Made by a program: the position numbers and the translations under genes. A stretch of DNA of 10,280 nt. It comes from Planctomycetales bacterium (lineage in GTDB: Bacteria > Planctomycetota > SBBH01). The DNA lies in the NCBI GenBank assembly GCA_005239795.1, contig SBBH01000142.1:1-10280 (forward strand), in the 5' to 3' direction. Numbering within the stretch: position 1 is the stretch's first letter; each line of letters starts with the position of its first letter. The notes beneath the pieces are model-generated. The model saw nothing but the letters and a program-made list of their open reading frames with translations. It was not told the origin of the DNA and ran no database searches. Positions 1 through 5,708 of this stretch are shown here, in pieces.

Positions 1-1
1 C

Positions 2-343
2 CTGGGGAGCGGCCGCCAATGGATGCCCTGGATCCACATTGACGATGTCGTTGGGATCATGCTCCAGGGCGCCGGACAGGAAAAGGCGGCGGGGCCCATG
101 AACGCCGTCTCCCCCAACCCGGCCACGAATCTTGAATTCACCAAAGCGCTGGGGAAAGCGCTCTCGCGGCCGACTCTCTTTCCCATGCCGGCCACAGCCC
201 TCAAGATTGTTGTCGGTGAGTTTGGCGGGATCCTTCTTTCCTCGCAGCGCGCCTTTCCCGCGGCGGCCCAGCGCGCTGGCTACGTCTTCAGATACCCTCT
301 TTTGGCCGATGCCCTGAGAGACGCCGTCAGGGGTGCGTCCTAA
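2..343 (+). CDS. TIGR01777-family NAD-dependent epimerase (YfcH-like SDR), C-terminal part
   Basis: The reading frame is open from the left edge, so the start lies outside the window; about 113 residues remain. Near the beginning it reads GRQWMPWIHIDDV, the hallmark stretch of the TIGR01777 / YfcH subgroup of extended short-chain dehydrogenase-like epimerases. The second half contains PTLFPMPATALKIVVGEFG, then SSQRAFP and an AGYVFRYP segment followed by LADALRDAV. These match the small DUF1731 C-terminal domain of the family. Members bind NAD(P) through an N-terminal Rossmann fold, which is not visible here. Their substrate is generally unknown, and the old label 'cell division inhibitor SulA' for this family is misleading. 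The gene ends in TAA, and a heptad-repeat hairpin begins about 10 bp downstream. The family call is strong; the biological role is not known. Confidence 0.88.
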   Translation: MGSGRQWMPWIHIDDVVGIMLQGAGQEKAAGPMNAVSPNPATNLEFTKALGKALSRPTLFPMPATALKIVVGEFGGILLSSQRAFPAAAQRAGYVFRYPLLADALRDAVRGAS

Positions 344-353
344 GAAAAGCTGA

Positions 354-388
354 GGCCACGTGCTTCTCGTCGATCGTGGATCGTGGCC
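354..388. repeat. Heptad-repeat hairpin A (CGTGGAT type)
   Basis: Read in 7-bp steps from 354 the sequence is GGCCACG, TGCTTCT, CGTCGAT, CGTGGAT, CGTGGCC. The first and last units are perfect inverted copies, and the inner units are degenerate copies of CGTGGAT. It lies 10 bp after the epimerase stop codon and could form a 7-bp stem in RNA. There is no following T tract, so a classical terminator is not supported. Confidence 0.5.
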
Positions 389-440
389 CGCAGGAAAAAG
401 GAACTCTGCACACGCCCGCCTGCGCCCCTTCGGCGAACGA

Positions 441-480
441 CCTGCCTGCGCCTGCCTGCGCCTGCCTGTGCCTGCCTGTG
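441..480. repeat. Four tandem 10-bp repeats
   Basis: The 10-mer CCTGCCTGCG occurs twice and is followed directly by two copies of CCTGCCTGTG. The array is perfect apart from the shared C/T change in the last two copies, which suggests pairwise duplication. The last copy is also the outer part of the hairpin at 471-518. Confidence 0.85.
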
Positions 481-518
481 CCGTGCCTCCATCAGTCCCA
501 GATGGCACGGCAGACAGG
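471..518. repeat. Imperfect hairpin next to the 10-bp repeats
   Basis: The left arm CCTGCCTGTGCCGTGCC (471-487) pairs with the right arm GGCACGGCAGACAGG (504-518). The inner seven pairs are perfect (CCGTGCC/GGCACGG). The outer eight pairs have one mismatch, after a 2-nt bulge. The loop is 16 nt. It is too strong to be casual in a non-coding spacer, but no U-run follows on either strand, so its role is open. Confidence 0.65.
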
Positions 519-642
519 CTGCGCGCCATCACCCCTGCGGAAAAGAGTTAGACGAAAAGATCTCTCGCGTAAGGTCTCTGAGATATTCGTTCAACCCTGT
601 GAGATACCTCATTAAACACAGAAGTTATTTCCGCGCGGCGCC

Positions 643-1518
643 TCAGTCTTTTGAAAACTGCGCGCTGTCGATTTCAGCGACGTCGGCGCCCGTCAGCGCC
701 ACCGCCGCCGCCTGGGCACTCGCACGGGCATTCTCGGGGCGGCTGGCGCCGGGGATCGGGATCACCGCCGGGGACTTCGCCAGGCACCAGGCGATCACCG
801 CCTGATGCGGCGTGATCCCGCGGCGCTTCGCGACCGCCTGCGCCGCCGGATGCGCCGGCAGCTTCTTGTTAAGCCGCCCTCCGCCCAGGGGGCTATAGGC
901 CAGAAACCCGATCCCCTCGCGCGCGCAGAAATCGAGGACGCCGTCGGTTTGGGCTTCCCGGAAGAAGGGGTTGAATCGATTCTGAACAGTCAGGATCGGA
1001 ACGATCTTCCGGGCGCGCCGGATGAGCTCCACCGAGACGTTCGACAACCCGACCCAGCGGATCTTTCCGGCGCCTTGCAACTGGGCGAGCGCTCCGACGG
1101 TCTCCTCGAACGGAACTTCGGGATCCGCCGCATGCAACTGGTACAAGTCGATGCGCTCGACCGCGAGCGCTTTCAGAGACTGCTCGCAGGCGGCCTTGAG
1201 GGACGCCGGCCGGCCGTCGCGCCCCCATCCCCCCTCAGGGCGCCGGCATCCCCCTTTGGTGGCGACGAGAACGCGCGCGCGGTTCCCCTTCCATTGCCGC
1301 AGGGCCTTGGCGATCAACCGCTCGTTGTGGCCCAGATCCTTGTCATCCAGACAATAGACATTCGCGGTGTCGATAAGCTCCATCCCGGCCTCAAGCGCCG
1401 CGTGGATCGTCGCGATCGCCTGCGCCTCGTCCGGACGGCCTGCGATCGACATCGGCATCGCGCCCAGGCCCACGGGAAATAGATCCGGCCCCTCCGAACC
1501 CAATCTTCTCGGATGCAC
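643..1518 (-). CDS. Aldo/keto reductase
   Basis: NADPH-dependent oxidoreductase with a (beta/alpha)8 barrel, 291 aa from the chosen start. The catalytic tetrad is complete: D50 and Y55 in DTANVY, K88 in VATKGG, H129 in LYQLHAAD. The family's N-terminal PRRLG...FPVGLGAMPMS strand, the GLSNVS segment, QNRFNPF, LAYSPLGGG and the C-terminal cofactor-binding IPIPGASRPENA are all present. The GTG at 1518 is preferred because it yields VHPRRLG, matching the usual M-x-x-RRLG opening of the family. The frame also allows a TTG at 1545, but those nine extra codons lie inside a heptad repeat array. No strong Shine-Dalgarno precedes either start. The gene diverges from the molybdopterin oxidoreductase across that array. 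The catalytic class is secure; the substrate cannot be read from the sequence. Confidence 0.93.
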   Translation of the reverse strand: MHPRRLGSEGPDLFPVGLGAMPMSIAGRPDEAQAIATIHAALEAGMELIDTANVYCLDDKDLGHNERLIAKALRQWKGNRARVLVATKGGCRRPEGGWGRDGRPASLKAACEQSLKALAVERIDLYQLHAADPEVPFEETVGALAQLQGAGKIRWVGLSNVSVELIRRARKIVPILTVQNRFNPFFREAQTDGVLDFCAREGIGFLAYSPLGGGRLNKKLPAHPAAQAVAKRRGITPHQAVIAWCLAKSPAVIPIPGASRPENARASAQAAAVALTGADVAEIDSAQFSKD

Positions 1519-1530
1519 GACTCTACGGTA

Positions 1531-1600
1531 AACACCAAACGTCAAGTACCAAACACCAAATTTATTTGAAGCTTGGGATTTGGTGCTTGGTGTTTATCCT
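1531..1600. repeat. Heptad-repeat inverted array B (AACACCA / TTGGTGT)
   Basis: Ten consecutive 7-bp units stay in one register. The left arm is AACACCA, AACGTCA, AGTACCA, AACACCA, AATTTAT (1531-1565). The right arm is TTGAAGC, TTGGGAT, TTGGTGC, TTGGTGT, TTATCCT (1566-1600). The right arm is an imperfect reverse complement of the left. It fills the space between two divergent genes and supplies the doubtful upstream start codons of both (TTG 1545 on minus, TTG 1566 on plus). Any promoters of the two genes must lie in or next to it. Confidence 0.8.
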
Positions 1601-1607
1601 TATCAAT

Positions 1608-3797
1608 ATGTCCAAGCCGCGCGTGTCGGCCGGGGGGGGGCTTGCCGCGACGTTTTACGTCCTCAAGAAAGGACGCGAAGCGGGCGGCCTGGTCAAGCTC
1701 TACAAGCGCCTGCGCTCCAAAAACGTCTGCAAGACCTGCGCCCTGGGGATGGGGGGCCAAAAAGGGGGCATGGTCAACGAGGCCGGCCACTTCCCCGAGG
1801 TGTGCAAGAAATCCGTGCAAGCTCAGGCGGGCGACATGGCCGGAAGGATCGACGAAGAATTCTTCCGGACGACACCGATCGAAGCGCTCGCGCGGATGAC
1901 GCCGGCCGAGCTTGAGCGGCTGGGGCGCGTCGCCTTTCCCCTCCTGGCCGAAGGGGACGATGCGCATTTCAGACAGATCCCTTGGGAGGAGGCGTTCGAC
2001 CGCACGGCCCGCGCCTTCCGGGAGGCGCCCCCCGAGCAGGCTTTCTTCTACTCCTCAGGGCGCGCCAGCAATGAGGCGGCCTATCTCCTCCAGCTCGTGG
2101 GGCGCGCCTACGGCAGCGCGAACATCCACAACTGCTCCTTCTATTGCCATGCCGCCTCGGGGGTGGCGCTCTCCCAGGTCTACGGCTCAGGGACCGCTTC
2201 GGTGGCCCTCGAAGATCTCGAGAAAACCAACCTGGCCCTCGTGGCCGGCGCCAATCCGGCCAGCAACCACCCGCGCCTCATGACACAGCTCGTGAAACTG
2301 CGCCGCCGCGGCGGGCGCGTGATCGTCGTCAACCCCCTGAAGGAGCTGGGCCTGGTGCGCTTCCGGGTCCCCTCCGACTGGCGGAGCATGCTCTTCGGCT
2401 CGGAGATCTCGGACCTTTACATCCAGCCGCACATCGGCGCCGACGTCGCCCTCTACAAGGCGGTCCTGAAATCGATGATCGAATCGGGAAGCGTCAACCG
2501 CGCCTTCGTCGAAGCCCACACAGCTGGCTGGGGAGCGGTTGAGAAGGACGCTGTGCAGACCCCGTGGGATGCGCTCCTGTCAGCCTGCGGCGTGACGCGC
2601 GGCGTCATCGACAAATGCGCCAAGATGATCTGCGGCGCCGACCGGGGGATCTTCCTCTGGGCGATGGGGCTCACGCACCACGCCCACGGGGTGGACAACA
2701 TCCTGGCATTGGCGAACGTGGCTCTCGCCCGCGGCTGGCTCGGGAAACCCGGATGCGGCCTCCTGCCCATCCGAGGCCACTCCAATGTCCAGGGGGTGGG
2801 CTCGGTCGGGGTCTCGCCCACCCTGAAGAAGGCGTTCGCCGAAAAGCTCGCCGAGCGCTACGGGATCCAGGTCACTCAAAGGACGGGGCAGGATACCTAC
2901 GCCTCGATGGCCGCCGCGCACGAGGGGCGGATCCGCGCCGCCCTCCTCTTGGGCGGCAATCTCTTCGCCTCGAACCCCGACCGCGCCTGGGCGGCAGAGG
3001 CGATGCGGAAGATCCCGCTCACCGCTTACGTCACGACCAAGCTCAACGAGGGGCACCTCCACGGACGCGGCCGGAGCTGTCTCGTCCTGCCGGCCCTGGC
3101 TCGCGACGAGGAGAGCCAGCCCACAACGCAGGAATCGATGTTCAACTTCGTGCGCCTGTCCGACGGGGGGACCCCTTCCGTCGAAGGCGAGATGAAATCC
3201 GAGGTCGAGATCATCGCGACCCTGGCCGAGCGGATCCTGCCCCCCGGCAGATTCGACTGGTCCAAGCTCCGCTCGCACGCGGCGCTCCGCCAGGAGATCG
3301 CCGCCGTAGTACCGGGATACGCCCCCATCGGCCAGATCGACGAGACGAAGCGCGAGTTCGCGATCGAAGGACGCGTCCTTCACGAGCCGCGCTTCGCCAC
3401 CTCCGACAGGAAGGCCCGCTTCCAGATCACCCCCCTGCCGGATGTCCCGGTCAAGCCCGGCGAGCTCCGGCTGATGACGCTCCGCTCCGAGGGGCAGTTC
3501 AACACGGTCGTCTACGAGGAGGAGGACCTCTACCGCGGCAACAAGCGGCGCGACGTGGTGATGATGTCGCTCGAGGACGCCGTCCAGATGAAGCTCAAGG
3601 AAGGATCACGCGTCGTCGTGGAGTCCCAGACGGGCCGGATGGAGGCCTCGGTCGCGATCGTCGACATACGTCCCGGCAACCTCGCCATGTACTACCCGGA
3701 GGCGAACGCCCTGGTCCCGCGCCGGATCGACCCCCGATCGAAGACCCCCGCTTTTAAATCCGTCGCGGTCAGGCTACATCCTGGCCGGACCCTCTGA
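1608..3797 (+). CDS. Molybdopterin oxidoreductase, YdeP/FdhF-like alpha subunit
   Basis: A 729-aa Mo/W-bis-MGD enzyme of the FdhF/YdeP-like group (TIGR01701 type), predicted cytoplasmic because no Tat or Sec signal is seen. ATG 1608 gives MSKPRVSAGGG; the longer frame from TTG 1566 only translates a heptad repeat. An N-terminal helix (EAGGLVKLYKRLRSKN) leads into the Fe-S motif C41-x2-C44-x21-C66, three Cys as in YdeP rather than the usual four. C180-H181 in NCSFYCHAASG aligns with the Sec/Cys-His metal ligand of formate dehydrogenase H. RGHSNVQGVGSVGV (about residue 390), GGNLFASNPD and a C-terminal dinucleotide-binding domain (about 619-729, with LRSEGQFNT and YRGNKRRDVV) complete the fold. 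No partner subunit or fdhD is adjacent. The start has no Shine-Dalgarno; TATCCT at 1595-1600 could be a -10 box giving a nearly leaderless message, but this is speculative. E. coli YdeP has been linked to acid resistance; the substrate here is unknown. Confidence 0.93.
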   Translation: MSKPRVSAGGGLAATFYVLKKGREAGGLVKLYKRLRSKNVCKTCALGMGGQKGGMVNEAGHFPEVCKKSVQAQAGDMAGRIDEEFFRTTPIEALARMTPAELERLGRVAFPLLAEGDDAHFRQIPWEEAFDRTARAFREAPPEQAFFYSSGRASNEAAYLLQLVGRAYGSANIHNCSFYCHAASGVALSQVYGSGTASVALEDLEKTNLALVAGANPASNHPRLMTQLVKLRRRGGRVIVVNPLKELGLVRFRVPSDWRSMLFGSEISDLYIQPHIGADVALYKAVLKSMIESGSVNRAFVEAHTAGWGAVEKDAVQTPWDALLSACGVTRGVIDKCAKMICGADRGIFLWAMGLTHHAHGVDNILALANVALARGWLGKPGCGLLPIRGHSNVQGVGSVGVSPTLKKAFAEKLAERYGIQVTQRTGQDTYASMAAAHEGRIRAALLLGGNLFASNPDRAWAAEAMRKIPLTAYVTTKLNEGHLHGRGRSCLVLPALARDEESQPTTQESMFNFVRLSDGGTPSVEGEMKSEVEIIATLAERILPPGRFDWSKLRSHAALRQEIAAVVPGYAPIGQIDETKREFAIEGRVLHEPRFATSDRKARFQITPLPDVPVKPGELRLMTLRSEGQFNTVVYEEEDLYRGNKRRDVVMMSLEDAVQMKLKEGSRVVVESQTGRMEASVAIVDIRPGNLAMYYPEANALVPRRIDPRSKTPAFKSVAVRLHPGRTL
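1632..1640 (+). other. G9 homopolymer inside the molybdoenzyme gene
   Basis: Nine consecutive G residues encode part of the SAGGGLAA segment, near codons 9-11. The run is in frame, and the downstream protein is intact. Such a run is prone to slippage and to sequencing indels. Confidence 0.9.
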
Positions 3798-3928
3798 ACC
3801 TCGCCTGCCCAAAAAAAAATAGCAATCGCAGCATATGCGGCTGCCGTCTTGAATTGGCAAGAAAATTTTCTTAACACTGCGCGTCAAGACCTGGTGTTGC
3901 ATCGAGACCTGGTGAATCCCAGGGCGCG
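3798..3928. other. Convergent intergenic spacer
   Basis: The 131 bp between the convergent molybdoenzyme and pterin dehydratase genes has a different composition from the rest, with A9 (3811-3819) and AT-rich blocks. It contains a possible minus-strand terminator (3811-3844) and a perfect 14-bp palindrome AAGAAAATTTTCTT (3859-3872). It also contains two 13-bp direct repeats, TC(A/G)AGACCTGGTG, at 3884-3896 and 3902-3914 (18-bp period). No gene is seen, and it is the one well-sized spacer in the window without heptad arrays. Confidence 0.6.
3811..3844 (-). terminator. Possible minus-strand terminator after the pterin dehydratase gene
   Basis: On the minus strand, GCAGC and GCTGC form a short stem with a 7-nt loop. 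After 8 more nt comes a run of nine T residues. The stem is only five pairs and the T tract is not immediately adjacent, so this is a weak Rho-independent terminator candidate. It may serve the gene ending at 3929. Confidence 0.3.
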
Positions 3929-4291
3929 TCACCGCTTCCGGATCTGCCGATCCGCCTTGGCTGCCAGGATGAAGTCGTTTTCGGTGAGCCCCCCCGCGGC
4001 GTGCGTCCAGATCACGAGCCGGACGCGCCCCCAGGCCAGGAAGATGTCGGGGTGGTGGAACTCCTTTTCGGCGAGCGCCCCGACTCGCCGGACGAACTCG
4101 AACCCCTCGCGGAAATCCCGGAAACGATATTCCTTGACGAGTTGTTTCCCCCTCACGATGCGCCACCCCTGGGGGATCCGCTTCAACATCCGGCGGGCGG
4201 CTGCCCCCTTCAAGACGGGCGTGCGCCCCGAACAGGGAGCACACCTTTTTCGGAGAAGTACCGCACAAGGAGACAACGCTGAAGTGAACAT
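3929..4291 (-). CDS. phhB: Pterin-4a-carbinolamine dehydratase
   Basis: A 120-aa protein of the PCD/DCoH family (4a-hydroxytetrahydrobiopterin dehydratase, EC 4.2.1.96), a cytosolic enzyme that dehydrates the 4a-carbinolamine formed by pterin-dependent hydroxylases. Family signatures are the N-terminal RCAPCSGRTP, then YRFRDF-x-EGFEFV, the active-site E77-x-H79-H80-P81-D82, W87-G-R-V, and WTHAAGGLTENDF containing H97. The start is uncertain. ATG 4291 has AAGGA directly abutting it, which is too close for normal Shine-Dalgarno spacing. ATG 4318 lies inside a repeat array. No phenylalanine hydroxylase gene is in the window. The convergent neighbour is a molybdopterin enzyme, and part of this family has been associated by comparative genomics with molybdopterin metabolism. 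The enzyme family is secure; the physiological role is not, and the symbol is by homology only. Confidence 0.9.
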   Translation of the reverse strand: MFTSALSPCAVLLRKRCAPCSGRTPVLKGAAARRMLKRIPQGWRIVRGKQLVKEYRFRDFREGFEFVRRVGALAEKEFHHPDIFLAWGRVRLVIWTHAAGGLTENDFILAAKADRQIRKR

Positions 4292-4302
4292 TCCTTGAAA
4301 AC

Positions 4303-4445
4303 AATAACCAAACATCAAATCGCAAACACCAAATAAGCTCCAAATCCCGAAACATCAAAGGGCCGTGCGATGCCGTGATCCTGTTTGGTTATTTGATCAT
4401 TGATGTTGGGTGTTTATTTGGAGCTTGTGATTTTATTTTTGGTGT
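4303..4445. repeat. Heptad-repeat inverted array C (AAACACC / TTGGTGT)
   Basis: The left arm has 7-bp units AATAACC, AAACATC, AAATCGC, AAACACC, AAATAAG (4303-4337). A 4-nt slip follows, then AAATCCC, a single G, AAACATC and AAAGGGC. The right arm reads in one register from 4383: GTTTGGT, TATTTGA, TCATTGA, TGTTGGG, TGTTTAT, TTGGAGC, TTGTGAT, TTTATTT, TTGGTGT (to 4445). The arms pair in places: AAGCTCCAAAT (4335-4345) is the exact inverse of 4416-4426, and AACATCAA (4351-4358) of 4400-4407. The unit matches array B at 1531-1600. The last codons of the DNA glycosylase gene lie within the right arm. Confidence 0.8.
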
Positions 4446-4951
4446 TTCACCAGATGTGACAGCGCCTTGAAAGCCGCCTCGCGCTCTTTCCACCGGCCGT
4501 TCACCAGGCCGCTCGTCGAAGGCAAGGCGTACGTCAGGCTCGCGCCGATCCGCTCCGGTTGAAGCCCAGGCTGGGGCATCCGCCCGAAGACGTACCGGAA
4601 AAGCGTCAGGCCGTTGAACGCGATGATCCGGGGCCCCAACCTTCTCAGGCGCGAGAGAAGAAGCGCCCGCCCTTGGGCGACATCGCGGCGCGTCAGGAGA
4701 TCAGACTGCCCTGCGCGCCAGGGGCAGAGATCCACCAGGCCGATCCCGAACCTTGGGAGCGTTCCGTCCTCCTCCGGCGCCAAAAGCCGCGGCGTCAACC
4801 CCGACGCATGAAGCAGGGGGTAAAACTGGTTGCCCGGCTTGGCGTAATAGTGCCCCCGCGCGGCCGAGACCGCTCCAGGGTTGAACCCCACGATAACAAG
4901 CGACAGCCCTGGCCGCAGAATGTCCTTCCAACGAACGTGATATCGTGTCAC
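4433..4951 (-). CDS. mug: Mismatch-specific uracil/thymine-DNA glycosylase (Mug/TDG family)
   Basis: A 172-aa base-excision repair enzyme that removes uracil or thymine (and related lesions) opposite guanine. Motif 1 is VIVGFNPGAVSAARGHYYAK (G22-F-N24-P25-G26, with Asn as the expected catalytic residue), followed by PGNQFYPLL. The second loop is L143-P-S-T-S-G148, corresponding to the MPSSSA/NPSG element that inserts into the DNA. The central RFGIGLVDLCPWRAGQSDLL is also family-typical. The start is GTG 4951, the only start before an in-frame stop at 4955-4957 (TGA on the minus strand); it lies in the heptad array at 4947-4981. The C-terminal residues (LVKHQK) and stop lie in array C. The gene is co-directional with the methyltransferase upstream (101-bp gap) and the pterin dehydratase downstream. 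The family is secure; Mug versus another subgroup is less so. Confidence 0.88.
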   Translation of the reverse strand: MTRYHVRWKDILRPGLSLVIVGFNPGAVSAARGHYYAKPGNQFYPLLHASGLTPRLLAPEEDGTLPRFGIGLVDLCPWRAGQSDLLTRRDVAQGRALLLSRLRRLGPRIIAFNGLTLFRYVFGRMPQPGLQPERIGASLTYALPSTSGLVNGRWKEREAAFKALSHLVKHQK

Positions 4952-4981
4952 GTGTCACGCGACATGCGTCACGCGTGAAGA
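4947..4981. repeat. Heptad-repeat array D, left arm (GTCACGY)
   Basis: Consecutive heptamers GTCACGT, GTCACGC, GACATGC, GTCACGC and a degenerate GTGAAGA. Within it TCACGCGTGA (4969-4978) is a perfect palindrome. Its reverse complement resembles the array at 5032-5059, so the two can pair as a long imperfect hairpin, with G-U pairs in RNA. It includes the GTG start of the DNA glycosylase gene. Confidence 0.8.
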
Positions 4982-5031
4982 GGGGGGGTTCAGGGACCTC
5001 TTCTGATGTTTTCTGTTCGGCTGTTTCTTTC

Positions 5032-5059
5032 TCATGACTCGTGACACATGACTCATGAC
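5032..5059. repeat. Heptad-repeat array D, right arm (TCATGAC)
   Basis: Four uninterrupted heptamers: TCATGAC, TCGTGAC, ACATGAC, TCATGAC. The first and last are identical. On the minus strand they read GTCATGA/GTCATGT/GTCACGA, the same family as 4947-4981 in the opposite orientation. The TGA stop of the methyltransferase gene (5053-5055) is made by the last unit. Confidence 0.85.
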
Positions 5060-5706
5060 TTCTTCACTCCCACCCACAACCCATCCCCCACCGGCACGAT
5101 GATGCTGTGGAGGCGCGGCTCCTTGGCCATCATCTCATTGAAGACGCGCACGGCGGGAACCTCGCGGTCCAACGGTTTCGCATCCAAAAGCTGTCCGAAG
5201 GCGAAAGCGTTGTCCGCCATGATGAGACCGCCGGAGCGGACGATTCGCAGGCATTCCTTCAGGTAGAACGGATATCCCGTCTTGTCGGCGTCGAGAAACG
5301 CGGCGTCGGCGGAGTTGTCTCTGAATGTGGGCAGCACCACCTGCCCCGCGCCGCGGATCACCTCGATCTTCTCGCCGACATCGGAGCGCGCCGCCCACTC
5401 TTCAGCGAAATCGGCGTGCTTGGGGAAGATCTCGATCGTGCGGACCCGCCCTCCCGCGGGGAGCGCGCGGGCCATCGCGATCGCAGAATACCCCGCCAGG
5501 GTCCCGACTTCCACCACCTCCCGCGCCCGGACGAGCTTCAGCAGGATCTGCATGAACCCCGCCTGCTCGGGAGAAATCCAGATCGGCGGGATGGCGGCGG
5601 CGACCGCCTTGTCCTTAAGGAGGCGCAGGAAATCGTCCTCCGGCGCCGTATGCGAGGCGATGTACCGGAAATGCTCCGGCGTCACGGTCGTGGATTGGTC
5701 GGACAT
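5053..5706 (-). CDS. SAM-dependent O-methyltransferase (class I, COG4122 type)
   Basis: A 217-aa methyltransferase of the small metal-dependent O-methyltransferase family (catechol/caffeoyl-CoA OMT-like). SAM-binding motif I is VVEVGTLAGYSAIAMA (E66 to G72); the acidic residue after strand beta-2 is E92 in RTIEIFPKH. The divalent-metal site is suggested by D139 and D141-K142 in FLDADK and by D165-N166 in IMADNAF. ISPEQAGFMQILLKLV is the helix that precedes motif I. ATG 5706 has a purine-rich GGGGAGG about 10 nt upstream and starts 2 bp after the stop of the PilZ gene, so the two genes are almost certainly co-transcribed. The C-terminus ends in the heptad array. Homologues act on catechols, phenylpropanoids, tRNA or small metabolites; the substrate here cannot be inferred. 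Confidence 0.92.
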   Translation of the reverse strand: MSDQSTTVTPEHFRYIASHTAPEDDFLRLLKDKAVAAAIPPIWISPEQAGFMQILLKLVRAREVVEVGTLAGYSAIAMARALPAGGRVRTIEIFPKHADFAEEWAARSDVGEKIEVIRGAGQVVLPTFRDNSADAAFLDADKTGYPFYLKECLRIVRSGGLIMADNAFAFGQLLDAKPLDREVPAVRVFNEMMAKEPRLHSIIVPVGDGLWVGVKKS

Positions 5707-5708
5707 GG

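Larger units (their letters stand above)
344..642. other. Non-coding spacer with repeats
   Basis: This gap separates the epimerase and the convergent aldo/keto reductase. I see no credible gene: the open frames here are Arg/Pro/Ala/Cys-rich translations of repeats with no domain. It holds a heptad hairpin (354-388), a four-copy 10-bp tandem repeat (441-480) and a long imperfect hairpin (471-518). A weak inverted repeat (AGGTCTCT at 572-579 against AGATACCT at 602-609) follows. No T-tract terminator is evident. Confidence 0.6.

Noticed and set aside
471..518. Rho-independent terminator for the epimerase gene
   Set aside because: Strong stem but no T run on either strand, and it lies about 130 bp after the stop codon.
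383..805. Plus-strand open frame of 140 codons with Cys/Ala-rich repeats
   Set aside because: It translates tandem repeats and then runs antisense over the aldo/keto reductase. No domain or ribosome site.
805..1482. Long plus-strand open frame opposite the aldo/keto reductase
   Set aside because: Antisense shadow caused by GC-rich codon use; no family resemblance, whereas the minus strand has the complete catalytic tetrad.
1540..1545. TTGACG on the minus strand as a -35 box for the aldo/keto reductase
   Set aside because: There is no -10 hexamer at suitable distance, and the match is part of the repeat unit.
1523..1600. Insertion-sequence terminal inverted repeats
   Set aside because: The arms enclose no transposase and match array C only as a degenerate heptad family, without target-site duplications.
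3774..4358. Minus-strand open frame of 194 codons over the pterin dehydratase
   Set aside because: It is a shifted frame of the dehydratase gene, rich in Arg/Gly/Pro, while the true frame has full family motifs.
4303..5059. Heptad arrays considered as CRISPR repeats
   Set aside because: Units are 7 bp with no spacers of constant length, and no cas genes are present.
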